Below, in pieces: positions 21,821-31,620 of a stretch of 64,000 nt of DNA. Position numbers and translations under genes: made by a program. Each line of letters begins with the position of its first letter. Positions within the stretch are counted from its first letter, which is position 1. This DNA is from Oscillospiraceae bacterium (GTDB lineage: Bacteria; Bacillota; Clostridia; Oscillospirales; CAG-272): contig SVRP01000005.1 in NCBI GenBank assembly GCA_015064735.1, positions 41,834 through 105,833 of the forward strand, in the 5' to 3' direction. Under the pieces are notes generated by a model, which had not been told where the DNA came from, made no database searches, and saw nothing but the letters and a program-made list of their open reading frames with translations.

Positions 21821-21849
21821 TTGACATTTTATTTTGATTATGCTATAAC
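21821..21849 (+). promoter_or_regulatory. promoter of the GH106-like operon
   Basis: TTGACA (21821-21826), 17 bp, TATAAC (21844-21849) with TGC extended -10. It is back-to-back with the trpB promoter. Confidence 0.75.
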
Positions 21850-21878
21850 ATAAAAAAAGATTCAACAGGAGAAATATT

Positions 21879-24473
21879 ATGGATGCAAGATTATCAGAAA
21901 ACCTATCGGGTAAGCACGGAAGCTATATGCTTCCGTTCCTGTGGCTTCACGGAGAAAGCAAGGAAAGGCTTTACGGGGAGATAATCGCAATTAAAAATAG
22001 CGGTATACGCGAGTTTTGCGCGGAAAGCCGCACCTACGAGCGCTTTTGCGAGGAACAATGGTGGGATGATTTCGGTTTTATTTTAAAAACCGCAAAGGAG
22101 CTTGATATGAATGTCTGGCTTCTTGACGACAAGCACTATCCCACGGGATACGCAAACGGCTACCCAAGAATGCCGGAATATGCCCATTTGCAGAAAAAAC
22201 ATATCCGCGAAAAGCAGATAGAAGCCGTCGGTCCTATGAAAAAAGCAAAATTCTTAGTCGGCGGATTTGTTGATAAATCCAACGAGCGGATATTGAAGGT
22301 AATAGCGTACAGACACGACGGCGAGGGCGAGCATCTGGACTATACGAGCGCCGTTGATCTTACCTCAACGCTTAACGACGGTACCGTTTATTGGGATATT
22401 CCAAGCGGAATATGGCGTTTATGCGTAACCATCGAGACGGGTGATACTATGCCTCAATCGGCGCGAAAGTACGGATATATAGATATGCTGAATCCTGAAT
22501 CCTGCCGTCTTTTGATAAAAGCGGTTTACGAGCCTCAGTACGAGCATTTCAAAGAATATTTTGGCAGCACCTTCATGGGATTTTTCTCGGATGAACCGGG
22601 ATTTCTCAACAGAGAGGGAACGTATCAAGATAAAACAGGTATTATAGGAGAAATATATCCTTGGAGAGCCGATCTTCCCAAGCTAATATCGGATAGCTCA
22701 GGGCTGAGCGTTGCCGAGGTTGAGCTTTATCTTCCCGCACTTTGGGAAGATATTGGGGATATAACCTCGTCGATACGTATGCACTATATGGACGTCATAT
22801 CAAAGCTGTACCGTGATAATTTCGGAAACATGATAGGAAATTGGTGCCGTGAACGCGGTATTATGTACATAGGCCACGTGATTGAGGACAACGGAGCGCA
22901 TATGAGAATGGCCTACGGAGCCGGGCATTTCTTCCGCTCCCTTGAGGGTCAGGATATGGCGGGAATCGACGTTGTTCTTATGCAGGATATTCCCGGGATT
23001 TCCGACGGAGCGCACCGCGCTCCTCTTTCCGAGGGTGGTCTCGTAGAGCCCGAATTTTTCCGCTATACCATGCCCAAAATGGCGGCTTCTCTTTCTCATA
23101 TCCAGCCTCTAAAAAAAGGCAGAGCCATGTGCGAAATATTCGGTGCTTTCGGTTGGGCGGCCGGACTTCCCTTTATGAAGGGACTTGCCGATATTATGCT
23201 CGCAAGCGGTATCAACTATTTCGTTCCTCACGCGTTTTCCCCCAAGGAGGAGGACCCCGACTGTCCCCCTCACTTCTACAACGGCGGCAAAAATATTCAG
23301 TATCCCCTGTTCAAGGATCTCATGAATTACATGGGGCGATGCTCACATTTGCTTATCGGTGGTATTCACCGCGCAGACGTTGCCGTTTTCTATAACGCCG
23401 AGGGCGAATGGAGCGGTGGTAAAAACCAGATCTTCCACAAAATTTGCAAAGATCTTACCAATAATTTAATTGACTTCGACGTCGTTCCATACGACGCGCT
23501 TATAAACGCAACCGTAAGCAACGGAAAACTACTGATAAACGGCGAGGATTACGGCGCGCTTATAATATCAGAAAGCGAAATATTCCCAATATCGCGGCTT
23601 AAATGCTTCGAAAATCTCGCGAAAGCGGGACTTCCCGTTATTTTCACGGACAGTCTGCCTGAGCGCTCTTCAGAAAACGAAAATATAGACTCTCTTTTAC
23701 CCTCGTTCGTTACGGTAAAGACAAAGGAGCTTTGCGCGTATCTTCGCAATAGAGGTTTATGCCACGTGAGCGGTAAGGGACAGGGCTTAAAGGATCTCAG
23801 ATTCTATCACGTGAGCCGTGACGGGCGTGAAATATATCTTTTCTCAAATGAGGGTATAAGAAGTAATATAGATGCGTTTATGCAACTCTGCGATAGCGGC
23901 GAATGCCTTATTTACGAGCCGTGGGACAATAAATGCTACAGAGGATTTTCGCGCGACGGCGAGCTTCGTCTGAGCATCGAAAAGGGTAACATGCTCTTTG
24001 TTATATTCGGAGACGGAGAACATCCCGAGCTTCCCGAATTTTCAATAGAAGCAGACAGACGAAGCTTGTCTCTTTCTTTTGATATTGCCGTAAAAGAAGA
24101 AGGCGAAACAGAATTCAAGGTAATCGTCGAGACCTCGGAGCTTTTTGATATTTCCGCGCCCGACAGATTCCCCCGTTTCAGCGGATGGATACGCTATCGT
24201 ACGTCATTAGAGCTTTTGGACGGATACTCCGTCCTCGATCTTGGAGAGGTCGGAGAGGTTGCCGAGGTAACGCTCAACGGCAAATATCTCGGCTCGAGAA
24301 TTTGCGCCCCATATAAATTCGACCTCTCCTCTGCCGCAAGGGAAGGAAAAAACGAGCTTGAAATAATAGTTACAGGAAACCTTGCTCATCGCCGCAGAGA
24401 CAAATTTTCCAAATTTCTTCAGCTCCCCCCGACGGGAATAATGGGAGATATTGCTCTGTGCAAATATGAATAA
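21879..24473 (+). CDS. glycoside hydrolase, GH106/GH2-like (putative)
   Basis: An 864-residue protein that looks like a large glycoside hydrolase. The N-terminal part has the pattern WLHGE, GIREFCAESR, WWDDFGFILKTAKEL, VWLLDDKHYPTGYANG, followed by FMGFFSDEPGFLN, resembling alpha-L-rhamnosidases of GH106 and related unclassified enzymes. The C-terminus is a jelly-roll sugar-binding domain (LDLGEVGEVAEVTLNGKYLG), as in GH2/GH106 proteins. No signal peptide, so cytoplasmic. Substrate is not determined. First gene of a two-gene operon with the DUF4838 protein. Confidence 0.6.
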   Translation: MDARLSENLSGKHGSYMLPFLWLHGESKERLYGEIIAIKNSGIREFCAESRTYERFCEEQWWDDFGFILKTAKELDMNVWLLDDKHYPTGYANGYPRMPEYAHLQKKHIREKQIEAVGPMKKAKFLVGGFVDKSNERILKVIAYRHDGEGEHLDYTSAVDLTSTLNDGTVYWDIPSGIWRLCVTIETGDTMPQSARKYGYIDMLNPESCRLLIKAVYEPQYEHFKEYFGSTFMGFFSDEPGFLNREGTYQDKTGIIGEIYPWRADLPKLISDSSGLSVAEVELYLPALWEDIGDITSSIRMHYMDVISKLYRDNFGNMIGNWCRERGIMYIGHVIEDNGAHMRMAYGAGHFFRSLEGQDMAGIDVVLMQDIPGISDGAHRAPLSEGGLVEPEFFRYTMPKMAASLSHIQPLKKGRAMCEIFGAFGWAAGLPFMKGLADIMLASGINYFVPHAFSPKEEDPDCPPHFYNGGKNIQYPLFKDLMNYMGRCSHLLIGGIHRADVAVFYNAEGEWSGGKNQIFHKICKDLTNNLIDFDVVPYDALINATVSNGKLLINGEDYGALIISESEIFPISRLKCFENLAKAGLPVIFTDSLPERSSENENIDSLLPSFVTVKTKELCAYLRNRGLCHVSGKGQGLKDLRFYHVSRDGREIYLFSNEGIRSNIDAFMQLCDSGECLIYEPWDNKCYRGFSRDGELRLSIEKGNMLFVIFGDGEHPELPEFSIEADRRSLSLSFDIAVKEEGETEFKVIVETSELFDISAPDRFPRFSGWIRYRTSLELLDGYSVLDLGEVGEVAEVTLNGKYLGSRICAPYKFDLSSAAREGKNELEIIVTGNLAHRRRDKFSKFLQLPPTGIMGDIALCKYE

Positions 24474-24489
24474 CCAAGGAGGTCAGTAA

Positions 24490-25434
24490 TTGGTGAGAAG
24501 CGAAATTATTGTACACAATACCGAAATAAGCAAAAAATGGATAGACCGTATGGCGGACGCGGGAATTACCGTAATGGGAATACATCCTGTCGGAGGAAGA
24601 AAAGCGCATTTGTCTCTTGCCGAGCTCGTCGAACAGATGAAATCGCCCGAATACAGAGAGCTTATCGACTATGCCCAAAGCCGTGGGCTCGAAATAGAGT
24701 ACGAGCTTCATGCTGCAGGCTATCTTCTACCGCGCAAGCTCTTTGAAACCAATCCCGAATATTTCAGAACAGATACGAATGGCGAGCGTTCTCCCGACTG
24801 GAATTTCTGCGTTTCAAATCCCGCAGCCTTAGGGCTTGTATCCAAAAGAGCCGCAGAGCTTGCCCTATCTCTTTACGGAAGCGGCAACAAATTCTATTTT
24901 TGGATGGACGACGGCAGAAACACGCATTGTCATTGCAAAAAATGCGCTACCCTCTCGCCCTCCGATCAGCAGCTTACCGTACTTAACGCCATGCTGCGTG
25001 AAATAAGAAAGCATATTCCCGACGCGAAGCTTGCATATCTCGCGTACATAGACAGCATCGTTCTCCCCCAAAAAGTGAAGCCCGTTGACGGCATTTTTCT
25101 TGAATACGCTCCCTTTGAAAAGTACACCAACAAATCCGAAAACGCCCATGAGCTTATTGCAAGAGAGCTTGATATGCTTAAGCCCTTACTTGATTTCTTT
25201 GGAAAGACCGACGCGAAGGTTCTTGAATATTGGTACGACAATTCCCTTTTCTCGGGTTGGAAAAAGCCCCCGAAGCCCTTTACTCTTAACAAAGAAGGCA
25301 TGGAGACCGATATAAAGATGTTCAAGGAAATGGGATTTGATTCTATCGCTACCTTCGGGTGCTTCCTTGGCGAGGATTACGAGGAATTATACGGCGACGT
25401 GGATATTACACCCTTTGCAAGGGAGTTAAAATAA
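24490..25434 (+). CDS. DUF4838-like protein
   Basis: A 314-residue protein resembling the DUF4838 group, often found beside or fused to glycosidases. The middle has FYFWMDDGRNTHCHCKKCATLSP (cited in part): an acidic pair and a CxCxxC cluster typical of this family, likely metal-binding or structural. A TIM-barrel-like layout is probable. It follows the hydrolase gene by 16 bp behind AAGGAGGT (24476-24483). The start is a TTG at 24490 or a GTG at 24493; no ATG fits. Confidence 0.6.
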   Translation: MVRSEIIVHNTEISKKWIDRMADAGITVMGIHPVGGRKAHLSLAELVEQMKSPEYRELIDYAQSRGLEIEYELHAAGYLLPRKLFETNPEYFRTDTNGERSPDWNFCVSNPAALGLVSKRAAELALSLYGSGNKFYFWMDDGRNTHCHCKKCATLSPSDQQLTVLNAMLREIRKHIPDAKLAYLAYIDSIVLPQKVKPVDGIFLEYAPFEKYTNKSENAHELIARELDMLKPLLDFFGKTDAKVLEYWYDNSLFSGWKKPPKPFTLNKEGMETDIKMFKEMGFDSIATFGCFLGEDYEELYGDVDITPFARELK

Positions 25435-25436
25435 TT

Positions 25437-25478
25437 AAAAAACGAGCAATGCAGTGCAAACTGCATTGCTCGTTTTTT
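25437..25478. terminator. strong bidirectional terminator
   Basis: A perfect 15-bp stem (AACGAGCAATGCAGT and complement) around GCAA with A/T runs on both sides. It separates the convergent DUF4838 and alpha-galactosidase genes. Confidence 0.92.
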
Positions 25479-27631
25479 TACTGTCTTACAAATATAAACA
25501 GCTCCGCTGTATCGGGCTTTCCCGTAAGAGATACGGATATTCCATTTTGAAGCTCTACACCGGAATAGAGCTTGCCTGTGCGGATGTCGGAATACGTGGC
25601 ATCTCTGTCTGCTCTGCGAATCTTGAGAAGCTTAGTCCTTCCCGCTTTGCAAGCTGCTGTTTCGATAACCGACAGCACTATCCTTCCGTTATCCCCGTTT
25701 ACATAGTAGTAGGAAGAATAGGGATACTTTACGGGAGACGTAAGCATATAGTAATCGCCAAGACGCATAACGTCCTCAATAAGCTTGTACTCCTTTATCT
25801 GCTTAGCTATTTCGAGCTTTATCTCTTCGGTCATTTCAAGAATATTCAGCTCATAGCCAAGCATTCCCCCAAGTGCCACCTTGTATCTGAAATCAAGAGA
25901 ACGCATGTCCCCCTTGGGGTTAGAAACGTGGCAGGACATGGTCATTGCGGGGTAAGCTGTCATTGCGGCAGACTGAATAAACGTACGGTTATAGGGATTC
26001 GTCTTATCGCTGGTCCATATCTGTATACCGTAGGTCATCATTGCCATATCGTAGCGTCCGCCGCCACCCGAGCAGGTCTCAATAACTGTGTTGGGGAACC
26101 GCTCTGCAAGCCAATCAAGGAGCTTGTAAACACCCTTCATGTATCTGAATGAAACCTCGTCCTGTCTGTGAGCAGGAAGCGCAGACGAGCCTACGTTCGA
26201 CATATGGCGGTTCATGTCCCACTTAAAATACTCTATGTCTATATCTTTAAAGGTTTTATCGAATATACCTTTAAGATATTCTATTACCTCGTTGTTTGAC
26301 ATATCGAGCACGAGCTGATGCCTTGAGCGCAAAGGCTCTCTGCCCTCTACTCTCAAGCACCATTCGGGATGGGCTCTGTAAAGCTCCGAATCGGGATTTA
26401 TCATTTCGGGCTCGATCCATATACCGAACTTCACGCCCTTGCTATGCACCTCGTCAACGAATGCCTTAAGTCCGTTTGGAAACTTTCGGTCGCTTACGTA
26501 CCAATCTCCAAGAGCAGCTCTGTCGTTGTGGCGTTCTCCAAACCATCCGTCATCCATAACAAGCATATCAAATCCCAGCTTATTTGCTTCCTCAGCAAAT
26601 TTTACGAGCTTGGGAGCGTCAATATCAAACTTACATGCTTCCCACGTATTCAAAACAACGGGATGGGGCTCAAAGGCAGCCTTAGGCATTATAGTATCTC
26701 TTATGTAATTATGGAAATTGCGGGTCATTTTGCCGAATCCATATGCAGAATAGGTCATTACGGCTTCGGGGGAAGAAAAGCATTCTCCGCTCTCAAGGGT
26801 ATATCCGAAGCATTCTCCGCCAAGTCCCGTAAGGACCTTTGCGGTATTGAGCTGGTCAACCTCGACCTCGTTAAGAAATGAACCTGAATACATTAGGTTA
26901 AATCCGTAAACCTCTCCTCTTTCCTCGGTAGCCTTTTGACTGCAAATAGCCATAAAGGGATTATACTGGTGAGAGGATGCTCCGCGTCTTGACATCACCG
27001 ACTGCACTCCATGGTGCAGAGGTACCCTTTGATAGCTGCACTCTGCGTTGTGCCTGCCATAAAGAGTTACCATATCAAGGTCGCACCTGTCTATGCAGAG
27101 CTCTAACGACATACACTTTTCTATCTTAACGCTCTGTTTTCCGCAGTTCTCTATAACCATATATCTGCTTATCATATCGTACTTTTCAAATACGGTATAA
27201 TAAAGCATAAGCTTACAGCCCGTTACGTCATCGAGCATGGTTATCTCAAGAGTTCTTGTTTTCTCGTCAGCTCTTGCAAACGGGATACCGTGTATATCTC
27301 TTCTACCGTTAAATATACGGTATGAGGAATAGGAGAAATCGGTAACACCCGTTCCGTCAGCTCCCTTTATACGTAGAGAATTCGCCCTGAAATCGCCCGA
27401 CCCGAAAAAGGATATTTCGTTAGGGGTTGAATCGGGAGAGAATGATGGACCGAGCTCATGAACGTACGGTGAAAATGAAACTGTATTCAAAGGAGCAGGC
27501 TCAAAATTTGCAGTTTTCTTGCCGTAATAGATATGGCGAAGGTACTTCCCGCCAAGAATATCAAAGGCGTATGTGGTAGCCACTGTATTAAGCACAAACG
27601 TATTTTTTTCTTTTATAAATCTTATAGACAT
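25478..27631 (-). CDS. alpha-galactosidase, GH36
   Basis: A 717-residue GH36 alpha-galactosidase that cleaves terminal alpha-galactose from raffinose-type sugars or galactomannan. The nucleophile is in FKWDMNRHMS near residue 472, the acid/base in ETCSGGGGRYD near residue 520. The N-terminal beta-sandwich includes the GRHNAECSYQRVPL stretch typical of this family. No signal peptide. It is the last gene of the six-gene minus-strand operon starting at 31521; 18 bp separate it from the SGNH hydrolase. Confidence 0.95.
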   Translation of the reverse strand: MSIRFIKEKNTFVLNTVATTYAFDILGGKYLRHIYYGKKTANFEPAPLNTVSFSPYVHELGPSFSPDSTPNEISFFGSGDFRANSLRIKGADGTGVTDFSYSSYRIFNGRRDIHGIPFARADEKTRTLEITMLDDVTGCKLMLYYTVFEKYDMISRYMVIENCGKQSVKIEKCMSLELCIDRCDLDMVTLYGRHNAECSYQRVPLHHGVQSVMSRRGASSHQYNPFMAICSQKATEERGEVYGFNLMYSGSFLNEVEVDQLNTAKVLTGLGGECFGYTLESGECFSSPEAVMTYSAYGFGKMTRNFHNYIRDTIMPKAAFEPHPVVLNTWEACKFDIDAPKLVKFAEEANKLGFDMLVMDDGWFGERHNDRAALGDWYVSDRKFPNGLKAFVDEVHSKGVKFGIWIEPEMINPDSELYRAHPEWCLRVEGREPLRSRHQLVLDMSNNEVIEYLKGIFDKTFKDIDIEYFKWDMNRHMSNVGSSALPAHRQDEVSFRYMKGVYKLLDWLAERFPNTVIETCSGGGGRYDMAMMTYGIQIWTSDKTNPYNRTFIQSAAMTAYPAMTMSCHVSNPKGDMRSLDFRYKVALGGMLGYELNILEMTEEIKLEIAKQIKEYKLIEDVMRLGDYYMLTSPVKYPYSSYYYVNGDNGRIVLSVIETAACKAGRTKLLKIRRADRDATYSDIRTGKLYSGVELQNGISVSLTGKPDTAELFIFVRQ

Positions 27632-27649
27632 ATTTTTCTCTGCCCAAAA

Positions 27650-28375
27650 TTAATTATTAAACATGGTTCTCAGAAGCTCAACGGCGAAAAGTCTGTTCAT
27701 TTCTCTTGTGGGATGGTTTATCTTGTTTGCCAACAGCTCGGTAACGTCAACACCGCTTGCGTCAAGCTTCTTCCATATCGCGTAGCAGTCGCAAACGGTA
27801 ACGTCCATTTCTTGGCAAAGCTCGCGAGCCGCGTCAATGTGCTTATCAAAAAGACCTGTGTTCTGTTTTTTTGCGGCATCCTCTGCTATCTCGACGAAAA
27901 ATGGATCGGTCATATGATAGCTTACACGGGTATTCATCATATTGGGAGTCATAAAAATAAGCTCGCTGTCGGTCTTCTTTATTCCCTCGAATATTCCTCG
28001 AAGTGCTCCTACGTACTCATCAATGCTCGTGTCGTGCCATCTGCAATCGTTAAGACCATAGCACACGACTGTAAGGTCGGGATTGTGTCTGAGAACGTCG
28101 CGCTCAAGTCTCTTTATACCTCTTATAGAGCGATCTCCGCTTATTCCCGCATTGATGATATTCACGGGAACGCTGGGAAACAGTACCGAAAGCATATCGT
28201 AAAGAGCCATTTCATATGATGACTTTTTATCATATACGGTTTCAAGAGTATCGGGACCTGTCCTGTATATCTCAAAACACCCCTGTGTTACACTGTCTCC
28301 GAGAAAAGCTATAGTTACCCCCTCGCAACCTGCGTTATCCTGCGCCTTTTGCGCCATTTTCTCAATTATTTTCAT
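27650..28375 (-). CDS. SGNH/GDSL-family hydrolase
   Basis: A 241-residue esterase-like protein. The catalytic serine is in FLGDSVTQG (block I), the Gly and Asn oxyanion residues in CYGLNDCRWHD (blocks II/III), and the histidine is probably in NHPTREMNR near the C-terminus. Such enzymes commonly deacetylate carbohydrates. The ATG at 28375 is preceded by AGGAGG; a longer frame start lies within the next gene and is not used. Part of the glycan operon. Confidence 0.8.
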   Translation of the reverse strand: MKIIEKMAQKAQDNAGCEGVTIAFLGDSVTQGCFEIYRTGPDTLETVYDKKSSYEMALYDMLSVLFPSVPVNIINAGISGDRSIRGIKRLERDVLRHNPDLTVVCYGLNDCRWHDTSIDEYVGALRGIFEGIKKTDSELIFMTPNMMNTRVSYHMTDPFFVEIAEDAAKKQNTGLFDKHIDAARELCQEMDVTVCDCYAIWKKLDASGVDVTELLANKINHPTREMNRLFAVELLRTMFNN

Positions 28376-28394
28376 TTTATGCCTCCTATGGAAT

Positions 28395-29315
28395 TTATTC
28401 CTCAAACAAACCGTACTGCGACAAAATATATTTTGCCGTCTCGTAATTGATCTCCTCAAGCTTCCGTCTTATAAAAAGCGGAGGCTCCGCAAGTCGGGTG
28501 TCTCTCTCGAATTCACGTCTGTCGTAAAGCCAATAATTACTTGGAACGAGAGACGAATCGCACTCAAGCGTAAAATATCCCTTGTAGTTGATATCTATAA
28601 GAGCGTTTATTATCTCATCGTGGTTGAGCGTACCGAAATACGGCATAACGTGCTGATCCTTCTCGCCCTGATTATCGTTGTAGTGTATGGCGTAAAGATG
28701 ATCGCCGAGGGTCGTTATCTGCTCGTACTGTGAAAAGCCCTCGCAGTTTCCGTGTCCCGTATCCCAGCACGCGTGGAGCTGAGGGTGCCCCACAAACTCA
28801 AGAAAGTCCCTCATGTCCTTGCCCGTATTGGCAAAATATTTATCTCCCATATTGACCGCCGTCGAGTTTTCCGTAAGTACGTTAACTCCCGTAGCTTCCA
28901 TAACGGGAAAGAGCTTTTTGTAGAATTCTCTGTTCAGCTCAAACCATTCGTCCTTGCCTATCCCTTTTCTCATTCCGGGATGGGCTACCGTGTTTTTTAT
29001 CCCGAGTAAAGCGCATATTTCTATGGAACGGATAGTTGCGTCCAAAATAAATTTCACACGCTCCTCGTCATTTTGCTTTATGGGATTGCCGCCTTGAGAA
29101 TGAGCCTGAACAAAGGCAATTCCAAGTCGGTCAGCCTCGTTCTTCAGCTCAGCAACCGCATCACGCCAGCTATCCTTCATATAATCGCAATCGGGCGTAA
29201 AGCAGTACATATTCAGGTCAATATAGCGAAATCCCGCTCGGTGAAGCTCTCTTATACGCTCAATGTCGTTTTTACATCCGAGCTTGTAATCCCCCGTAGT
29301 CGTTGCAATCTTCAT
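28395..29315 (-). CDS. sugar phosphate isomerase/epimerase-like TIM barrel
   Basis: A 306-residue protein of the xylose isomerase-like TIM barrel group (AP_endonuc_2 fold). Visible metal-ligand segments are NTVAHPGM, NVLTENSTAVN, HACWDTGHGN and GYFTLECDSSL. Members isomerise or epimerise keto sugars; the exact substrate cannot be told. It lies within the alpha-galactosidase operon, and a second barrel of the same superfamily starts the operon at 30697. Confidence 0.78.
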   Translation of the reverse strand: MKIATTTGDYKLGCKNDIERIRELHRAGFRYIDLNMYCFTPDCDYMKDSWRDAVAELKNEADRLGIAFVQAHSQGGNPIKQNDEERVKFILDATIRSIEICALLGIKNTVAHPGMRKGIGKDEWFELNREFYKKLFPVMEATGVNVLTENSTAVNMGDKYFANTGKDMRDFLEFVGHPQLHACWDTGHGNCEGFSQYEQITTLGDHLYAIHYNDNQGEKDQHVMPYFGTLNHDEIINALIDINYKGYFTLECDSSLVPSNYWLYDRREFERDTRLAEPPLFIRRKLEEINYETAKYILSQYGLFEE

Positions 29316-29322
29316 GTTTAAT

Positions 29323-30042
29323 TCACTCCAATATGTTCGTCGTTATAAAATCAACGCCCCATTTAGCGTATTTTTCCGCATCCTCTTTGCTATCCACCGT
29401 CCAGCAGTTGACCTTTTTGCCCATTTTGTGGAATCGCTTGACAAGCTCCTTCGTAAGGCACTTATGCTTGATATCAACGTCAAATCCGCCGTCGGTTATT
29501 TTTTGGATATAGTCGTCGTCAAGAGTTGAGGAAAGGTACTGAGCATCGCAATCGGGCAATATCTTTCTGATCTTTAAAAGCACACCGTAATTAAATGAAA
29601 TAAACGTTACCCTGTGAAGATAATCAAGGGAGCGTATTATTTCGATATATTTTTCGGTTTCCTCATCGGTAAAGTCGGATTTCAGCTCAAGAATACACTG
29701 TTTGTCATATTTTTTGCAGATTGAAATATAATTTTCAAGCGTACAAGGACGAAGGTCGGCGCGTGTCTTGCTTCCGTCCTTGTCAAAAAGAACTATGCTT
29801 TGTAATTTTTCAAGGCTACTGTCCTCTACGGTTATTTCCTCACCGCCTATTCTTTTGAGATTACCGTCGTGGTTAACGACAAAATGACCGTCAGAGGTAC
29901 GGCGAATATCGGTCTCTATTCCGTAGTAGGAGCGGTTTCCCGCCGCCACGAACGCCGCGTTGGTATTCTCCGCTTCAATTCCCGAAAGTCCCCTGTGGGC
30001 TACCGTAAGCGTATTTCTCCTTTTTATCTTAACAGTATTCAT
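29323..30042 (-). CDS. glycerophosphodiester phosphodiesterase family protein
   Basis: A 239-residue GDPD-family TIM barrel, which splits glycerophosphodiesters into glycerol-3-phosphate and an alcohol. The HRG motif (VAHRGLSGIEAENT), the GIETDIRRTSDGHFVVNHD metal and catalytic segment (cited in part), and the late VNCWTVD strand are family hallmarks. No signal peptide. Its role in a glycan operon is unclear; removing glycerophosphate decorations from glycans or teichoic-type polymers is one idea. Confidence 0.85.
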   Translation of the reverse strand: MNTVKIKRRNTLTVAHRGLSGIEAENTNAAFVAAGNRSYYGIETDIRRTSDGHFVVNHDGNLKRIGGEEITVEDSSLEKLQSIVLFDKDGSKTRADLRPCTLENYISICKKYDKQCILELKSDFTDEETEKYIEIIRSLDYLHRVTFISFNYGVLLKIRKILPDCDAQYLSSTLDDDYIQKITDGGFDVDIKHKCLTKELVKRFHKMGKKVNCWTVDSKEDAEKYAKWGVDFITTNILE

Positions 30043-30058
30043 AAACTCTCTTTTTCCT

Positions 30059-30679
30059 TTACTTAATGTATTCCTTAACCCTCTCTACGAGCTTGCAAGC
30101 CAAAAGTCTGTATCCTTCCTTGGAAAAATGTACCCCGTCTGCGGAAATAAGGTCTTCATGCTCCTTAGTTATGCTGTAAAGGTCAACCACCGGAAGCTCA
30201 TATTTCCTTGCAAGCTCCAGGACGACGCGATTTCTTGCTACTACTCTTTTATCTCTTTGAGCATCGGCAAGATGTGTGGTCAAAAGAAGCATTATGGGAG
30301 TATTTTCAAATTCGCCCATCAAAAATCGAATCATTTGCTCGTAGGCATTTGCGTATTCCTCCTCATCGTTCAAATGCCAACCGTGCAGTCCGTTATTGAA
30401 AAGAATAACATCTCTTTTCCCTTGTTGCCTTGCAAAGATTTTAACCGACTCGGCAAAATACGGATTATCCAGCGCCTTTGAGGTTCCAAAGCCATCAAAA
30501 AAGATTTTCTCCTCCGCCACCTCGGTAGCGATTCTTCTTGTAGCGCAAGATATCGAGTCTCCAATATAAAGAACTCTGGCATTTCCCTCTGTATCAGCAT
30601 GCTCCCACCATACGTTATCCCATTCATAGGTCTCAAGTTTGTCGTTGCGGTTTTCAAATTCGTATGTATAGTTGCTCAT
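30059..30679 (-). CDS. SGNH/GDSL-family hydrolase
   Basis: A 206-residue SGNH hydrolase. The serine lies in YIGDSIS, the oxyanion Asn in LFNNGLHGWH, and the Asp/His pair in SADGVHFSKEGYRLLA. It differs from the other SGNH protein in the operon (27650-28375) and is not an obvious recent duplicate. A carbohydrate esterase function is likely but not proven. Confidence 0.82.
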   Translation of the reverse strand: MSNYTYEFENRNDKLETYEWDNVWWEHADTEGNARVLYIGDSISCATRRIATEVAEEKIFFDGFGTSKALDNPYFAESVKIFARQQGKRDVILFNNGLHGWHLNDEEEYANAYEQMIRFLMGEFENTPIMLLLTTHLADAQRDKRVVARNRVVLELARKYELPVVDLYSITKEHEDLISADGVHFSKEGYRLLACKLVERVKEYIK

Positions 30680-30696
30680 TTTCTATTCTCCATAAA

Positions 30697-31521
30697 TCAA
30701 TATATCCGTTTCGGTCTCTTACCGTCAAAAATAGCTTTTGCGTTTTCTACAAAATCCTCAAAGGTAAGATTTCTGCTTCTGGGCATTGTCTTGGGCGGTC
30801 TCAAACCGATTTCGTACATCCAAACCCCGTCGTAGCCTACCTCTCTCAAAGCAGAATACAATTCGTGGAAATCAACTGCGCCCTCTCCCGGAAACCAATG
30901 CTTCTCGTCGATAAAATCGTAGTCAGAAACGTGAAGCGTTACTATCTTATTTCCGACTTTCTTAATAAAGTTGATATTAGTGTCCGCAAGAAGATGGTTA
31001 GTATCAAAGCAGACCCGAAGCTTGTCGTTTGCGCTTAAAAGACGAAGCATCTCGTCAGCCGTGTTGCCAATACAAGTGCGTGGCAGATCCTCAACGGCAA
31101 TTACCGCTCCGCACCCATGGGCAATCTCAGCAAGACTGTCAAGACTCTCCATGGAATATTTTATGCGGTCCTCCCTCTCCTCCAACGTGTAGGGCTCTCC
31201 GCTTGGATGTACGATAAACTTATCAACCCCTATGTCAGACGCCTTTTTTATAAGCTCCGTATATAACTCTATTGTATATTTGCGCTTCTCCGCGCTCATA
31301 GACGCGATATTGATAAGACTAAAGGGACCGAAAGGCAAATGATAAGACCAAAGCTCAACGTTGTAGCGTTTTGACAGCTCCGACAGCTCTTGGTGATTTA
31401 TCATCCTATGATCGTCCAATTTCATTGAAATTTCAATAGCGGATATTCCACTCTCATTCAGCTTTCTGAAATTCTCTTCGTTAAGTAAAAAGCCGCAGCT
31501 TGATAAGCCGATTCTGTACAT
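30697..31521 (-). CDS. sugar phosphate isomerase/epimerase-like TIM barrel
   Basis: A 274-residue xylose isomerase-like TIM barrel (AP_endonuc_2 family). Metal-ligand segments are KFIVHPSGEP, VIAVEDLPRT, RVCFDTNHLL and VTLHVSDYDF. First gene of the operon, with a promoter 40-70 bp upstream. The substrate is unknown. Confidence 0.78.
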   Translation of the reverse strand: MYRIGLSSCGFLLNEENFRKLNESGISAIEISMKLDDHRMINHQELSELSKRYNVELWSYHLPFGPFSLINIASMSAEKRKYTIELYTELIKKASDIGVDKFIVHPSGEPYTLEEREDRIKYSMESLDSLAEIAHGCGAVIAVEDLPRTCIGNTADEMLRLLSANDKLRVCFDTNHLLADTNINFIKKVGNKIVTLHVSDYDFIDEKHWFPGEGAVDFHELYSALREVGYDGVWMYEIGLRPPKTMPRSRNLTFEDFVENAKAIFDGKRPKRIY

Positions 31522-31559
31522 AACTTCGTCCCCCTTGGGTAAATTTAAATCTTATGTTT

Positions 31560-31588
31560 ATATTATCATAAAACGGATAATGAGTCAA
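31560..31588 (-). promoter_or_regulatory. promoter of the six-gene glycan operon
   Basis: Minus strand TTGACT (31588-31583), 17 bp, TAATAT (31565-31560). Confidence 0.65.
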
Positions 31589-31620
31589 GGGTTAAATATA
31601 TTTTCTAAAGAGATTTTTAT

